DNA of 64,000 nt from Mesorhizobium sp. STM 4661. Its GTDB lineage: Bacteria; Pseudomonadota; Alphaproteobacteria; Rhizobiales; Rhizobiaceae. The DNA lies in assembly GCF_000359125.1 (NCBI RefSeq), contig NZ_CAAF010000028.1, forward strand, positions 124,001 through 188,000. The letters are read 5' to 3'. Shown here in pieces: positions 8,893-17,990 of this stretch. How positions within the stretch are numbered: the first letter of the stretch is position 1; each line of letters starts with the position of its first letter. A program made the translations under genes and the position numbers. The notes beneath the pieces were generated by a model. That model saw only the letters and a program-made list of their open reading frames with translations, made no database searches and was not told where the DNA came from.

Positions 8893-10743
8893 TTATTCTC
8901 CTGAAACGCCGCGGCTTATCGGCGAGATGAACGGCGTGCTCCACGTTCCGCCGACGAAGAACGAAGATTGGCTGGGGCCTTGGCCGTTTGTCTGCGTCGC
9001 CGCCTGGTCCGGCTGGATGATGCCGCCGGACAGGGCCAACCCGCGTCCGGCATAGGTGGCGATGCCGGACAGCCAGAGCTTGTATTTCGCCGAATTGGCC
9101 TCGGCCTTGTCGATCTTCGCCACGCCGTTCGAAATGCTCGCCTTGAGTTCGGCTCCGTCGATCGGCAGCGTTCCGTCGGAGACATCGTCGAGCGCGAAGA
9201 ACCCGCCTTGTTCTGTGCGTTTGAGAAATGCCGGCAGATTGAGCTTGCTCAGCGCGCCCTGACCGAATGTCGCCGAGACCGAACCGTCCGCATTTTCGAA
9301 AATGGAATCCCAGGTTCTACCCGGCCCCTTGAGGATGACGGAGACGGTTCCCGTACCGATCGGCACCAGTTGCGTCATTCCGGCCGCGGTGCCGAACGCG
9401 CCGCCGTCGATGTCTGAGGCGAGCAGTTTGATCTCGACCTGCGTCCCTTCCGGCTTGCGGTCGAAGCGAAGACTGCTCTGGATGTTGCCGCCAAAGGCCG
9501 ATGCATCGGAAATGTCGAAGACGGCGAGACCGTTCTTGACCTGGGCGGTGGCGGCGACGTCGGCAAGCTGGATGGCGCCCGCGGTGGCGTGGGCCGCCGA
9601 CAGCCTGAGATCGAGATTGATCCGGTCGGCGAAGCTCGTGTCGATTTCGGCGGGGCCAGTTCCGCCAGTGGGCGCCAGGGGCGTGAAGGCGGAGAGAAAC
9701 GACCACAGATCGAGCGTGTCGAAGGCGAGCGTCCCGGCTATCACCGGCCGCGCCTCGCCGAAGGAGAGATCCAGGGCGCCCATTCCCGGATTGTTGTCCA
9801 GGGAAAGCGCGGTGTTTTCCAGTTTGACGCGGCCGGCGGTCGCCGTGACCTTGCTCGAAACGGAAATCGAGCCGATTGCCGCGCCCGGCGCGATGCCGGC
9901 CTGCGACCATTCGAGCACCCGCCTGAGCGAGGGGGCGGCAAATTTCGCCTGGCCGTCGAAATAGGCATTTTCGAACATGCTGGCCACGCCGTCGAAGGAA
10001 AAGCTGGCGGGGGCCGCCTTGAACGAAAGCGTGATCGGCGCCGCACCTCCCGCAAACAGCACCAGCGGGTTCGGCGATGCGGCATCGACGGCGATGCTTT
10101 CGCCGCGCCAGATCCCGGTCGCCGACAGCGTCGCATTGCTGTTCATCGCGGCCCAGTTCGCCTGGCCGGCCAGGCTGCTCAGGATCTCGGTGTCCTTGCC
10201 GCCGACCGAGGTCACCATGCGGCCGTCCCTGAACTCCACCGTACCGAACGGATCTGTCGGCAGCTTGCTCAGATCCGGCTTGGCCGGATCGGCGCTGACC
10301 ACGGCGCGAGCGGTGTCGATCGAGCGCGTAATGCGCCCGCCCGAAGGTATGGCGGGCAGGAAAAAGCCGTTTGCGGCGCGCTGAACCCGGATCGTCGGCC
10401 GCACCAACCGCGCCGTCGAAAACACCACGTCGCCGCGCAGCGCCGCCATGGCGGAGAGATCGACCTCGACCCGTTCGGCTTCGATCACCGGCGGCGCGTC
10501 GGTCTCCGTCCACTGCGAAAGCGTCACATCGGTCAGGATGGCGCGAAAATTCGGCCAGACTTCGATCCGCGGTGCGCCGTCGATGGTGACCCTGAAACCG
10601 CTCCACGCACTCATTTCCCAGGCGATGCGGTCGCGCACGATGCGGGTCGAGGCGACGAGCGGCAGGGCCGCGACGACCAGCGCGATGACGAGGACGGCAA
10701 CGCCGATCGCCCATATTCCGCGCCGGATAAAAGGTGATGCCAT
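8893..10743 (-). CDS. AsmA-family protein
   Basis: A protein of about 616 residues with one N-terminal membrane anchor (IWAIGVAVLVIALVVAALPL) followed by a large periplasmic part. The N-terminal AsmA domain contains GAPRIEVWPNFRAILTDVTL, and the C-terminal AsmA-like region is rich in beta-strands. AsmA-like proteins form elongated bridges implicated in phospholipid and envelope traffic. The start was placed at the ATG at 10743, directly before MASPFIRRG and the membrane anchor. An upstream ATG at 10806 would add 21 residues with no family support. It is divergent from acsA2 across about 180 bases. Confidence 0.85.
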   Translation of the reverse strand: MASPFIRRGIWAIGVAVLVIALVVAALPLVASTRIVRDRIAWEMSAWSGFRVTIDGAPRIEVWPNFRAILTDVTLSQWTETDAPPVIEAERVEVDLSAMAALRGDVVFSTARLVRPTIRVQRAANGFFLPAIPSGGRITRSIDTARAVVSADPAKPDLSKLPTDPFGTVEFRDGRMVTSVGGKDTEILSSLAGQANWAAMNSNATLSATGIWRGESIAVDAASPNPLVLFAGGAAPITLSFKAAPASFSFDGVASMFENAYFDGQAKFAAPSLRRVLEWSQAGIAPGAAIGSISVSSKVTATAGRVKLENTALSLDNNPGMGALDLSFGEARPVIAGTLAFDTLDLWSFLSAFTPLAPTGGTGPAEIDTSFADRINLDLRLSAAHATAGAIQLADVAATAQVKNGLAVFDISDASAFGGNIQSSLRFDRKPEGTQVEIKLLASDIDGGAFGTAAGMTQLVPIGTGTVSVILKGPGRTWDSIFENADGSVSATFGQGALSKLNLPAFLKRTEQGGFFALDDVSDGTLPIDGAELKASISNGVAKIDKAEANSAKYKLWLSGIATYAGRGLALSGGIIQPDQAATQTNGQGPSQSSFFVGGTWSTPFISPISRGVSGE

Positions 10744-10924
10744 ATCGCCCCGGTTGCTTCCATTCCGACAAAATCGCCCGATGGGTGTAACCCACGGCTG
10801 ACGCATTTCAAGTCTTTATGGCCCGGCTATGGCATTTGCGCACATCCATCGCGGCCGGCTTAACAAAATCTTGCTCTGCTGCGCCGCGATATGCATAAGC
10901 GACGATGACCGTGGAGGAACCATC

Positions 10925-12907
10925 ATGGCTGCCGACGCACCACTCTGGACACCGACGCAAGACCAGATCGACTCCGCCCCGATGACCGCCTTCATGAAGG
11001 CCGCCGAGGCGAAAACCGGTGGAACATTCTCCTCCTACGCCGAACTTCACCGCTGGTCGGTCGACGATCGCGAGGCGTTCTGGAGCCTGATCTGGGATTT
11101 TTGCGGGATCTTGGGCGATAAGGGGACCGGCGAGGGTGCCGGTGGGAGTGAACGCGTCCTTGTCGATGGCGAAAAGATGCCAGGCGCCGCCTTCTTTCCC
11201 GATGCGAAGCTGAACTTCGCCGAGAACCTCCTGAAGAAAACCGGCTCTGGCACGGCCATCGTCTTTCGCGGCGAGGACAAGGTCGAGCGACGGTTGTCCT
11301 GGAATGAGCTCCATGCGCTGACCTCGCGGCTGCAGCAGCTTTTCCTGTCGCTTGGGGTGAAAGAGGGCGACCGCGTCGCCGCCATGATGCCCAACATGCC
11401 GGAGACCGTCGCCGCCATGCTGGCGGCCGCCTCGATCGGCGCGGTCTGGTCGTCCTGCTCTCCCGATTTCGGCGAGCAGGGTGTGCTCGACCGTTTCGGC
11501 CAGATCGAGCCCGTCGTGTTCATCGCGCCCGATGGCTACTGGTACAATGGCAAGGCGATCGAGGTCGCCGACAAGATCGCGGCGGTGGCGGCAAAGCTTC
11601 CCACCGTCCGCAAGGTCCTCATCGTCGACTATCTCGGCACTTCGGCCGACGTGGCGGTGACCATCGACAAGGCAGCGGCGCTCGAAGAGGCGCTTTCTCC
11701 CTTTGCAGCCAAGCCCGTCGCCTTCGAACGGCTGCCGTTCTCGCATCCGCTCTACATCCTGTTTTCATCGGGAACGACCGGCATCCCCAAATGCATCGTC
11801 CATTCCGCCGGCGGCACGCTGATCCAGCACGTCAAGGAGGAGCGGCTGCATGCCGGCCTGCTCGACGGCGACCGCGTCTTCTACTTCACCACTTGCGGCT
11901 GGATGATGTGGAACTGGCTGGTATCGGGCCTCGCCTCCGGAGCGACGCTGCTGCTCTATGACGGCTCGCCGTTCTACCCCGACGGCAACGCACTGTTCGA
12001 TTTCGCCGATGCCGAGAAGATGACCTATTTCGGCACCTCGGCCAAATTCATCGATTCCGTGCGCAAGGCCGGCCTCAAGCCGATCAACACGCACGATCTT
12101 TCCACCGTGCGCACGATCTCCTCCACCGGCTCGCCGCTATCGCCGGAGGATTTCCGCTTCGTCTATGACGGTATCAAAAAGGACGTGCATCTCGCTTCGA
12201 TCTCGGGCGGCACTGACATCGTTTCCTGTTTCGTGCTCGGTGTGCCGACGCAGCCGGTGTGGACCGGTGAGATCCAGGGGCCTGGTCTTGGCCTTGCCGT
12301 CGACGTCTGGGACGATGACGGTCACCCGCTCCGCCAGGAGAAGGGTGAGCTCGTCTGCACGAAGGCGTTCCCGGCGATGCCGATCGGCTTCTGGAACGAC
12401 CCAGAGTGCAAGAAGTACCAGGCGGCCTATTTCGAGCGCTTCGACAATGTCTGGTGCCATGGCGACTTCGCCGAATGGACCGCGCATGGCGGACTGATCA
12501 TCCATGGCCGCTCCGACGCGACGCTCAATCCGGGTGGTGTGAGGATTGGCACGGCGGAGATCTACAACCAGGTGGAGCAGATGCCGGAAATCCTGGAAGC
12601 GCTGTGTATCGGCCAGGATTTCGACAATGACGTGCGCGTCGTGCTGTTCGTGCGGCTGGCCGCGGGCGTCCAGCTCGACGCCGAGCTGGAAAAAAGCATC
12701 CGCGCGAAAATCCGCACCGGGGCCAGCCCCCGTCACGTGCCGGCCAAAATCGTCGCCGTCGCCGACATTCCACGCACCAAGTCGGGCAAGATCACCGAGC
12801 TCGCGGTGCGCGATATGGTGCACGGCCGCGCCATCAAGAACAAGGAGGCGCTGGCCAATCCCGAGGCGCTCGAATTGTTCCGCAACCTGCCGGAGCTGGT
12901 CGACTGA
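10925..12907 (+). CDS. acsA2: acetoacetyl-CoA synthetase
   Basis: Activates acetoacetate to acetoacetyl-CoA using ATP, linking PHB breakdown and ketone use to acetyl-CoA. The protein is 660 residues, the normal length. It carries an ACAS N-terminal domain, the AMP-binding P-loop LFSSGTTGIPKC, the adenylate motif around YFTTCGWMMWNWLVSG, and the C-terminal catalytic lysine in PRTKSGKITE. The ATG at 10925 has the strong ribosome site GGAGG at 10913-10917; an earlier in-frame start is not used. In Sinorhizobium the equivalent gene lies near a phasin gene and is required for growth on PHB-cycle intermediates. The phasin at 17100 fits that neighbourhood. Confidence 0.93.
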   Translation: MAADAPLWTPTQDQIDSAPMTAFMKAAEAKTGGTFSSYAELHRWSVDDREAFWSLIWDFCGILGDKGTGEGAGGSERVLVDGEKMPGAAFFPDAKLNFAENLLKKTGSGTAIVFRGEDKVERRLSWNELHALTSRLQQLFLSLGVKEGDRVAAMMPNMPETVAAMLAAASIGAVWSSCSPDFGEQGVLDRFGQIEPVVFIAPDGYWYNGKAIEVADKIAAVAAKLPTVRKVLIVDYLGTSADVAVTIDKAAALEEALSPFAAKPVAFERLPFSHPLYILFSSGTTGIPKCIVHSAGGTLIQHVKEERLHAGLLDGDRVFYFTTCGWMMWNWLVSGLASGATLLLYDGSPFYPDGNALFDFADAEKMTYFGTSAKFIDSVRKAGLKPINTHDLSTVRTISSTGSPLSPEDFRFVYDGIKKDVHLASISGGTDIVSCFVLGVPTQPVWTGEIQGPGLGLAVDVWDDDGHPLRQEKGELVCTKAFPAMPIGFWNDPECKKYQAAYFERFDNVWCHGDFAEWTAHGGLIIHGRSDATLNPGGVRIGTAEIYNQVEQMPEILEALCIGQDFDNDVRVVLFVRLAAGVQLDAELEKSIRAKIRTGASPRHVPAKIVAVADIPRTKSGKITELAVRDMVHGRAIKNKEALANPEALELFRNLPELVD

Positions 12908-13027
12908 ACATGGTTAACAAGTTATCTCGCTCGAATTTACCTAGATTTCATGAGTGGTACACATTGGTAAATTTTCCGGCGCGCTGGTAAGGATTTGTTA
13001 AGGGCCGGCATCGATAGTCGTGCGTAA

Positions 13028-13138
13028 CTTGAGGGAGAAATCCCGTTCCTCGAAATCCCCGGAGGATCTGAATTCGCTCAAGCCCCGTTGTGACAGCAAT
13101 CTCATCATTCAAGGCGTCCTGTTGGACGCCTTTTTTCT
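13028..13138 (+). ncRNA. candidate structured small RNA between acsA2 and pdhS
   Basis: The stretch is non-coding but folds neatly by eye. CTTGA (13028-13032) pairs with TCAAG (13078-13082) and encloses two hairpins: GGGA-GAAA-TCCC at 13033-13044, and TCCTC (13047-13051) with GAGGA (13062-13066). An intrinsic terminator follows at 13112-13138. It could be an independent sRNA of about 110 bases or the structured 3' leader of acsA2. Rhizobial sRNAs of this size with two loops and a terminator, such as EcpR1, exist, but I cannot confirm identity. No clear -35/-10 pair was found upstream. Confidence 0.5.
13112..13138 (+). terminator. intrinsic terminator
   Basis: AGGCGTCC (13112-13119) pairs with GGACGCCT (13124-13131) around a TGTT loop and runs into a T-rich tail. 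It ends transcription rightward from acsA2 or from the small RNA, and protects the convergent kinase gene whose stop lies only a few bases beyond. Confidence 0.9.
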
Positions 13139-13143
13139 TTCTA

Positions 13144-16100
13144 TTACTCGGCCAGCACGCGCGTCGATGGAAAAGCGACCTCGACCAGCGTGCCTTCGCC
13201 GGGCGTCGAGTTGATGGTGAAGCGGGCCCGGTTCGCCTCGACCATGGCCTTGGTCAGCGGCAGCCCGAGACCGGTGCCGTCGCCGCGTCCGCGCTTCAGC
13301 GCGTTGATCTGCTTGAACGGCTTCAGCGCCTGTTCGATCTCCGACTGGCTCATGCCGATACCGGTGTCGCGCACGCGCATGACGACATCGCCCGAAGCCT
13401 CGTAGGCGGTCGAAACGATGACCTGGCCGCCGGCCTGCGTATAGCGGATGGCATTCGACAGGATGTTCAGCGCGATCTGGCGCACGCTGCGCAGGTCGGC
13501 CACCACCTCCGGCAGCCGCGATGCGAAGCTGGAGCGGATGATGACACGTTCGCGGTTGGCCTGCGGCTGCATCATCGCCACCGTTTCGGCGAGCGTATCG
13601 TTGAGCGACACCGCCTCGTAGGCCATCTCCTGCTGGCCGGCCTCGATCTTCGAAATGTCGAGCAGGTCGTTGACCAGGTCGAGCACGTGGTTGCCCGACC
13701 GGTTGATGTCGCGCAGATAGTCGCGGTAGCGGTCATTGGCGACCGGCCCGAATTTCTCGTCCACCATCAGCTCGGAAAAGCCGATGATGGCGTTGAGCGG
13801 CGTGCGGATCTCGTGACTGATGCGGGCGAGGAAGTCGGTTTTCTGCGAGGAAGCGCGCTCGGCCACCGCGCGCGCCTGGGTCAGATCCTCTTCGGCCCGC
13901 TTCCACTGCGTGATGTCGCGCACCACCGCGCAGAAGCCGCTGTCGTTGGGCAGCCTGCCGATGGTCATGAACAGCGGGATGAAGCGCCCTTGCGCCTCGC
14001 GTCCGATCACCTCGCGACCGTCGTTGAGCACGCTCGCCACGCCGGGTTCGGACAGCCCGTCGAGATAGTCCCGCGCCGCGCGCTGACTTTCGATCGCAAA
14101 CAGCGAGACGAAAGGCTTGCCGGTCACCTCGTCGCTGTCGAAGCCGAACAACGCTTCGGCCGGACGGCTGATCGAGCGGATCGTTCCGTCACGGCCGATC
14201 AGCACGACGCCGTCGGTCGCGGTGTCGATGATGGTGCGCATCTCGGCGATGCGTGCCTTGAGCTCGGGGATGTCCGGCTGCGTCTGGTCGTCGGCGGCAG
14301 CGTGCAGGGCCGCTGGCGGTGCGTCGTCGTCGCCGGAACGGCGCACGACCAGCATCAGCGCCTTGCCCGTACGCCACGGAACCGCGCGCAAGATGGCCTC
14401 GATGGGAAACTCCTGGCCGTCGCGCGTCTTCAACCGCAGCGCGTGATCGGTGCCCTCGGAGGCGCTGTCGTCGTAAGGATCGGCAAACAGTGCGCCGAGG
14501 CCGCCTGCCTCCGCCAGATCGTCGAGCGTGTCATAGCCGGTCAGGCCGAGGAATTCCTCATTCGCATAGTGAAGGTCGTCGCCGGAATGGATGAGCAGAG
14601 GCACCGGCAGCTTGCCGAGGATCGAAATATCCGGACCCTTGTCGTCTCCGGGCGAGAAAGCCGACGGCACGAACCCTTCGAGCTTGAGCGGCGGCACCTG
14701 GAGACGCGGCCTCCCGACGGGCGCCGGCTCCACGTCGCCGGCATTCGCGATGTCTTCGGTCGACGAACGGGTTTCGTCGCCATCGGCGCGCGCCCAATCC
14801 TCGCTGTCTTCCGCATCGCGAAAATCGTCGGCCGTCATGCTGTCGTCGTCTTCGGTGGCCCCGGCACTCTGTGGCGCTTCGCTAGCGATCGATCGGCTGT
14901 CCGTGTCCGTTGATTGGGCGATTTCCTGCGCTTCCGCCTTGTCCGGTTCGGAGAGAGGTGCCTCATCGCTGTTGTCGGCGACATTCTCCCGGCCGGCATA
15001 GTTAAGCAGCGAGCCCCAGATACTGGTCACGGTTGATTGGCCGGCCGGCTGTTCCTGGACAGCCTCCGGCTGTTCCTGCACGGCCTCGTCCTGCCGCTCG
15101 CTGTCGAGCCGTGCGACGTCCTTCTCGTCTTCGCCATCGGTTTCGACCGGTTCCGCCGCCAGTTCCACCGGCTTTTCGACACTGGGCTGTTCAGCTGGAA
15201 AATTGTCCTTCTTGAGCCGCTCGCCGATCTCACGGAATGCGCTGCGCTCCAGGGTCGACAGTCCCTTGTCGTTGGCGGGCTGCCTGTGCTCCGCCAGCCG
15301 GATCACCTTGTCGGCAAAGCGACGTTCCGGCTTTGGCACGATGGTCAGCGCCGGCACCTCGCCCTTGAACGGATCGGGTTCCTTCGGCGCTTCGGGCACG
15401 GTCTCCGGGATCTCAGGCTCGACGGCTGCCGGCGCCTGGTCATTGGGGACAAGCGCCATGCCGATCGCTTCCGGATCGACCGCCGCATCACCGGTACGGG
15501 CGACGCCGAAACCGCGGAAGCCTTCGAAGGCGCGGCTGCGGCCATAGACGGGCAGAGCCGCCAGATCGACGGGTATCTTGAGATCCGTGCCGGCAACCGG
15601 CCACAGCACGGAACGGCCGGACCAGGTGTCGCGCCGTTCGAGCAGGCCGGCGATTTCGCCGGATGCATCAAGGCCAAAGGCGGCCGCGACGTCCCTGAAA
15701 CGCCGGCCGATCACATCGGCGGCGGGCTTGCCGACGATCTCGGCGAATTCCGGCGAAAGGGCACTGAACTTGCCCTCGGCGTCGGTGCGCCAGACAAAGC
15801 GCAGCGGCGCCGAGGCGCGGTCGATGTCCCGCGTGGGGTGCTCGGCCGGGGAGGCGGCTTCGGCGGTTTCTTGCGTGCCCCCTTCTGCCAGAACATCCGG
15901 GCCGGCCGGTGCTTCGCCATGCGCGGGCGTATCCAGCCTTGGCGTCTCATCCTCGCTGGCGCTGAAATACCAATGGTCGTGCTGTGCCGGCGTTCCGCCG
16001 GCCGACGGGCGGGCGGCGCTATCGGCGGCTGGCGGGCTTTGGTTAGCCGCATCGGCAATGTCGTGCTCAACCGGTTCCGGGATCTCTTCGACAGTTGGCG

Positions 16101-16836
16101 GTACGGCTTCCGTCGCCATATCGGCGCCAGCTTCCGTCTCCGCCATGCCCTCGTCGCCAAGAGCCTCGCTGTCGAGCTGGTCCTCGTCGATCACCACCAG
16201 CAGGTGCCGCTCGTCCGTCAGCCGGGCGAGGCCGGCCGGATAGGAGATGGTGCCGCCTGGGACGAGGCGCTTGACGATGCGCTCGCTCTCGTTCGCCACG
16301 TCGGCCACAAGCGCTGCCAGCGTCTCGGGCAGGATGCCAAGCGCCGAAAAACCATCCGAAGCAGCCTCGATACCGCCCTTGGCGTCGACAAAGGCGATGA
16401 AGTGACCGTCCTCGGTAAAGCCGCTGATCGCCCGATCGGCGATCTCGGCGACGCTGCGCGAGCCAGCCTGTGCCGCCGGCACCGCCAGCATGATCGCGTC
16501 CTCGCCATCCGGCATGGTCACAGCGCTGGCCAGGAAGCCAATCGCGCGGCTGGTCAGGCCGGTGGCCAGCCGGACCGTGATGGCGCGGTCGCGGCCGATC
16601 TCCGGAAAACCGCTTGTCGCCATGATCTGTCGCCTGGCGATCAGCGGCAGCCCTGCCGAGGCGCCGATGATGGCCTCGATGTCCGGGTAGCCGAACACGG
16701 CCGCTCCTGGTCCGTTGGCCCAGATCACCTGTTCGAGGTCGATCGACAGAACGGCGATCGCGTCGCCGGCGGCAAAGCGCTGGCGGACCGCGTCGAGCAC
16801 GGCGACGTCGAGGAAGGAGTAGTTTTCGGACGGCAT
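13144..16836 (-). CDS. pdhS: PdhS-type PAS sensor histidine kinase
   Basis: A 1230-residue sensor kinase of the DivJ/PleC/PdhS type that in Rhizobiales acts on the cell-cycle regulator DivK. The H-box HEIRTPLNAIIGFSE begins at about residue 1008 (phospho-acceptor His). The N-box is NILSNAIRYT, the G1 box DTGIGM and the G2 box GTGLGLPL, and the protein ends soon after. PAS-like sensor regions occupy about 15-150, 340-440, 725-830 and 865-985. The span about 220-760 is long, acidic and Ala/Pro/Glu-rich with low-complexity stretches, so largely disordered. No membrane segment is seen, which fits a cytosolic, pole-localised kinase. Brucella PdhS is about 1035 residues; this one is longer because of the linker. 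Confidence 0.82.
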   Translation of the reverse strand: MPSENYSFLDVAVLDAVRQRFAAGDAIAVLSIDLEQVIWANGPGAAVFGYPDIEAIIGASAGLPLIARRQIMATSGFPEIGRDRAITVRLATGLTSRAIGFLASAVTMPDGEDAIMLAVPAAQAGSRSVAEIADRAISGFTEDGHFIAFVDAKGGIEAASDGFSALGILPETLAALVADVANESERIVKRLVPGGTISYPAGLARLTDERHLLVVIDEDQLDSEALGDEGMAETEAGADMATEAVPPTVEEIPEPVEHDIADAANQSPPAADSAARPSAGGTPAQHDHWYFSASEDETPRLDTPAHGEAPAGPDVLAEGGTQETAEAASPAEHPTRDIDRASAPLRFVWRTDAEGKFSALSPEFAEIVGKPAADVIGRRFRDVAAAFGLDASGEIAGLLERRDTWSGRSVLWPVAGTDLKIPVDLAALPVYGRSRAFEGFRGFGVARTGDAAVDPEAIGMALVPNDQAPAAVEPEIPETVPEAPKEPDPFKGEVPALTIVPKPERRFADKVIRLAEHRQPANDKGLSTLERSAFREIGERLKKDNFPAEQPSVEKPVELAAEPVETDGEDEKDVARLDSERQDEAVQEQPEAVQEQPAGQSTVTSIWGSLLNYAGRENVADNSDEAPLSEPDKAEAQEIAQSTDTDSRSIASEAPQSAGATEDDDSMTADDFRDAEDSEDWARADGDETRSSTEDIANAGDVEPAPVGRPRLQVPPLKLEGFVPSAFSPGDDKGPDISILGKLPVPLLIHSGDDLHYANEEFLGLTGYDTLDDLAEAGGLGALFADPYDDSASEGTDHALRLKTRDGQEFPIEAILRAVPWRTGKALMLVVRRSGDDDAPPAALHAAADDQTQPDIPELKARIAEMRTIIDTATDGVVLIGRDGTIRSISRPAEALFGFDSDEVTGKPFVSLFAIESQRAARDYLDGLSEPGVASVLNDGREVIGREAQGRFIPLFMTIGRLPNDSGFCAVVRDITQWKRAEEDLTQARAVAERASSQKTDFLARISHEIRTPLNAIIGFSELMVDEKFGPVANDRYRDYLRDINRSGNHVLDLVNDLLDISKIEAGQQEMAYEAVSLNDTLAETVAMMQPQANRERVIIRSSFASRLPEVVADLRSVRQIALNILSNAIRYTQAGGQVIVSTAYEASGDVVMRVRDTGIGMSQSEIEQALKPFKQINALKRGRGDGTGLGLPLTKAMVEANRARFTINSTPGEGTLVEVAFPSTRVLAE

Positions 16837-16990
16837 GCGGTTGGTGAACCCTCTGGGCGAACCCTCACGGACCGGGCAATTTTGAGTTAACGCTTTGTTA
16901 ATAAAAGCCTGCGGCGCGAAGGTCTACAAGCCATAACGTGCAGCCCTCGAAATCTCTAGGCGCTTGGTTAACGCCGCTTAAGATTTTATG

Positions 16991-17020
16991 GTGCATTGCA
17001 ACAAAGATGTTGCATTGCAC
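16991..17020. promoter_or_regulatory. PhaR-like operator upstream of the phasin gene
   Basis: GTGCATTGCAAC (16991-17002) and GTTGCATTGCAC (17009-17020) are inverted repeats with one mismatch and a 6-base spacer. TGC/GCA-rich palindromes of this kind are the known sites of the PHB-responsive repressor PhaR (AniA) at phasin promoters. The right arm overlaps the -35 box of the promoter at 17010-17038, which fits repression. Confidence 0.6.
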
Positions 17021-17038
17021 AAATTTTGCCTTTATATA
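17010..17038 (+). promoter_or_regulatory. phasin promoter
   Basis: The -35 box TTGCAT (17010-17015) is separated by exactly 17 bases from the -10 box TATATA (17033-17038). Transcription would start near 17045, about 55 bases before the phasin ATG. The -35 box lies inside the candidate PhaR palindrome. Confidence 0.6.
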
Positions 17039-17099
17039 GCCATCATACATGAACGAGACGGCTTTCCGTCAAAGCCGCTGCCACTACAAAGGATGGAAA

Positions 17100-17558
17100 A
17101 TGTCCAGGACCAAAACTGCCGAGACGATCGAAAACGTTGAATTCCCAAGCTTTGACGCTTCCAAGGCCACCGACCAGATCCGCGCTTTCGCCGAAAAGGG
17201 CGTCGAGCAGTCGAAAGAGGCCTATGCCAAGCTGAAGACCGGCGCCGAGGAGACCCAGAAGGCTCTGGAGTCGACCTTCGAGACCGCCAAGACCGTTTCC
17301 AGCGACCTGTCGCTCAAGACCATCGCTGCTCTGCGCGCCAATGCCGAAGCCGGGTTCTCGCATCTCGAGGCTCTGATCGGCGCGAAGTCGCTGTCGGAAG
17401 TCGTCGAACTGCAGACCGCATTCCTGCGCAAGCACGTCGAAATGACCGTCGAGCAGGCAAAGGACTTCCAAACCGTCGCCTCCAAGGCGGCCGAGGACGT
17501 CTCCAAGCCGATCAAGACCGCCTTCGAGAAGGCCGTAAAGGATATCAAGGCCGCCTAA
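17100..17558 (+). CDS. phaP: phasin (PHB granule-associated protein)
   Basis: A 152-residue helical protein that coats polyhydroxybutyrate granules and controls their size and number. The sequence is the typical phasin heptad-like amphipathic pattern: IRAFAEKGVEQSKEAYAKLK, then LIGAKSLSEVVELQTAFLRK, then VEQAKDFQTVASKAAEDV. It has no membrane helix and no cysteine. The ATG at 17100 has the ribosome site AAAGGA at 17088-17093. An in-frame ATG at 17049 lies close to the predicted transcription start, lacks a ribosome site and is rejected. An alpha-r14-like sRNA follows about 85 bases downstream. Confidence 0.92.
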   Translation: MSRTKTAETIENVEFPSFDASKATDQIRAFAEKGVEQSKEAYAKLKTGAEETQKALESTFETAKTVSSDLSLKTIAALRANAEAGFSHLEALIGAKSLSEVVELQTAFLRKHVEMTVEQAKDFQTVASKAAEDVSKPIKTAFEKAVKDIKAA

Positions 17559-17642
17559 TATTTACGCACAACTCGAAGATGCATCAAAACGTCGCATTTC
17601 GTCAGACAAATAGATATGCGATAGGAATGATGAAAGTGAATA

Positions 17643-17755
17643 CCCGGCGGGTGGAACCTCCTCCCTCTGCTCTCCGGGGTGACCAGCCAGCACCTCCTCC
17701 CGCTGGCTCGTAACAGGAAAAGGCCGGCACCTCCTCCCGCCGGCCTTTTTCTTTG
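17643..17755 (+). ncRNA. alpha-r14 family-like small RNA (NfeR1-type)
   Basis: Three successive hairpins each expose the same decamer ACCTCCTCCC, at 17656-17665, 17692-17701 and 17729-17738. Hairpin 1 uses CCCGG (17643-17647) with CCGGG (17674-17678). Hairpin 2 uses AGCCAGC (17685-17691) with GCTGGCT (17702-17708). Hairpin 3 uses GGCCGGC (17722-17728) with GCCGGCC (17739-17745) and runs into TTTTT, forming the terminator. The loops are perfect anti-Shine-Dalgarno sequences. This is the layout of the alphaproteobacterial alpha-r14 sRNAs (NfeR1 in Sinorhizobium), which repress many transporter mRNAs by pairing near the ribosome site. The 5' end is approximate. Confidence 0.85.
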
Positions 17756-17990
17756 CCCGGCGAAATGTGGCGAAACGGTCTTTGCCATAGCGCCGCGCGT
17801 CCTCTTCGACACGCAAAGGACGCTGTGGAACTTTGGATTTGCGCATCATCCCCAGCGGAAATCGATTCTGATTTTCGCTGTCATGCGCTGCCAAAAGCCT
17901 TGAATTAAACTCCGATAGCCCGTATGCACGCATCGCCGAACGACAGAGCGGATACAGGAGAATGAACCTCGATCCCGCTCAGGCAAATGT

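Noticed and set aside
13090-14913. 607-codon open frame opposite the kinase C terminus
   Set aside because: The opposite strand holds the H-box and ATP-binding boxes of PdhS; this frame is a shadow.
17562-17933. Small protein genes on the minus strand
   Set aside because: The stretch is occupied by a three-hairpin sRNA with terminator on the plus strand; the frames are Arg/Pro-rich without ribosome sites.
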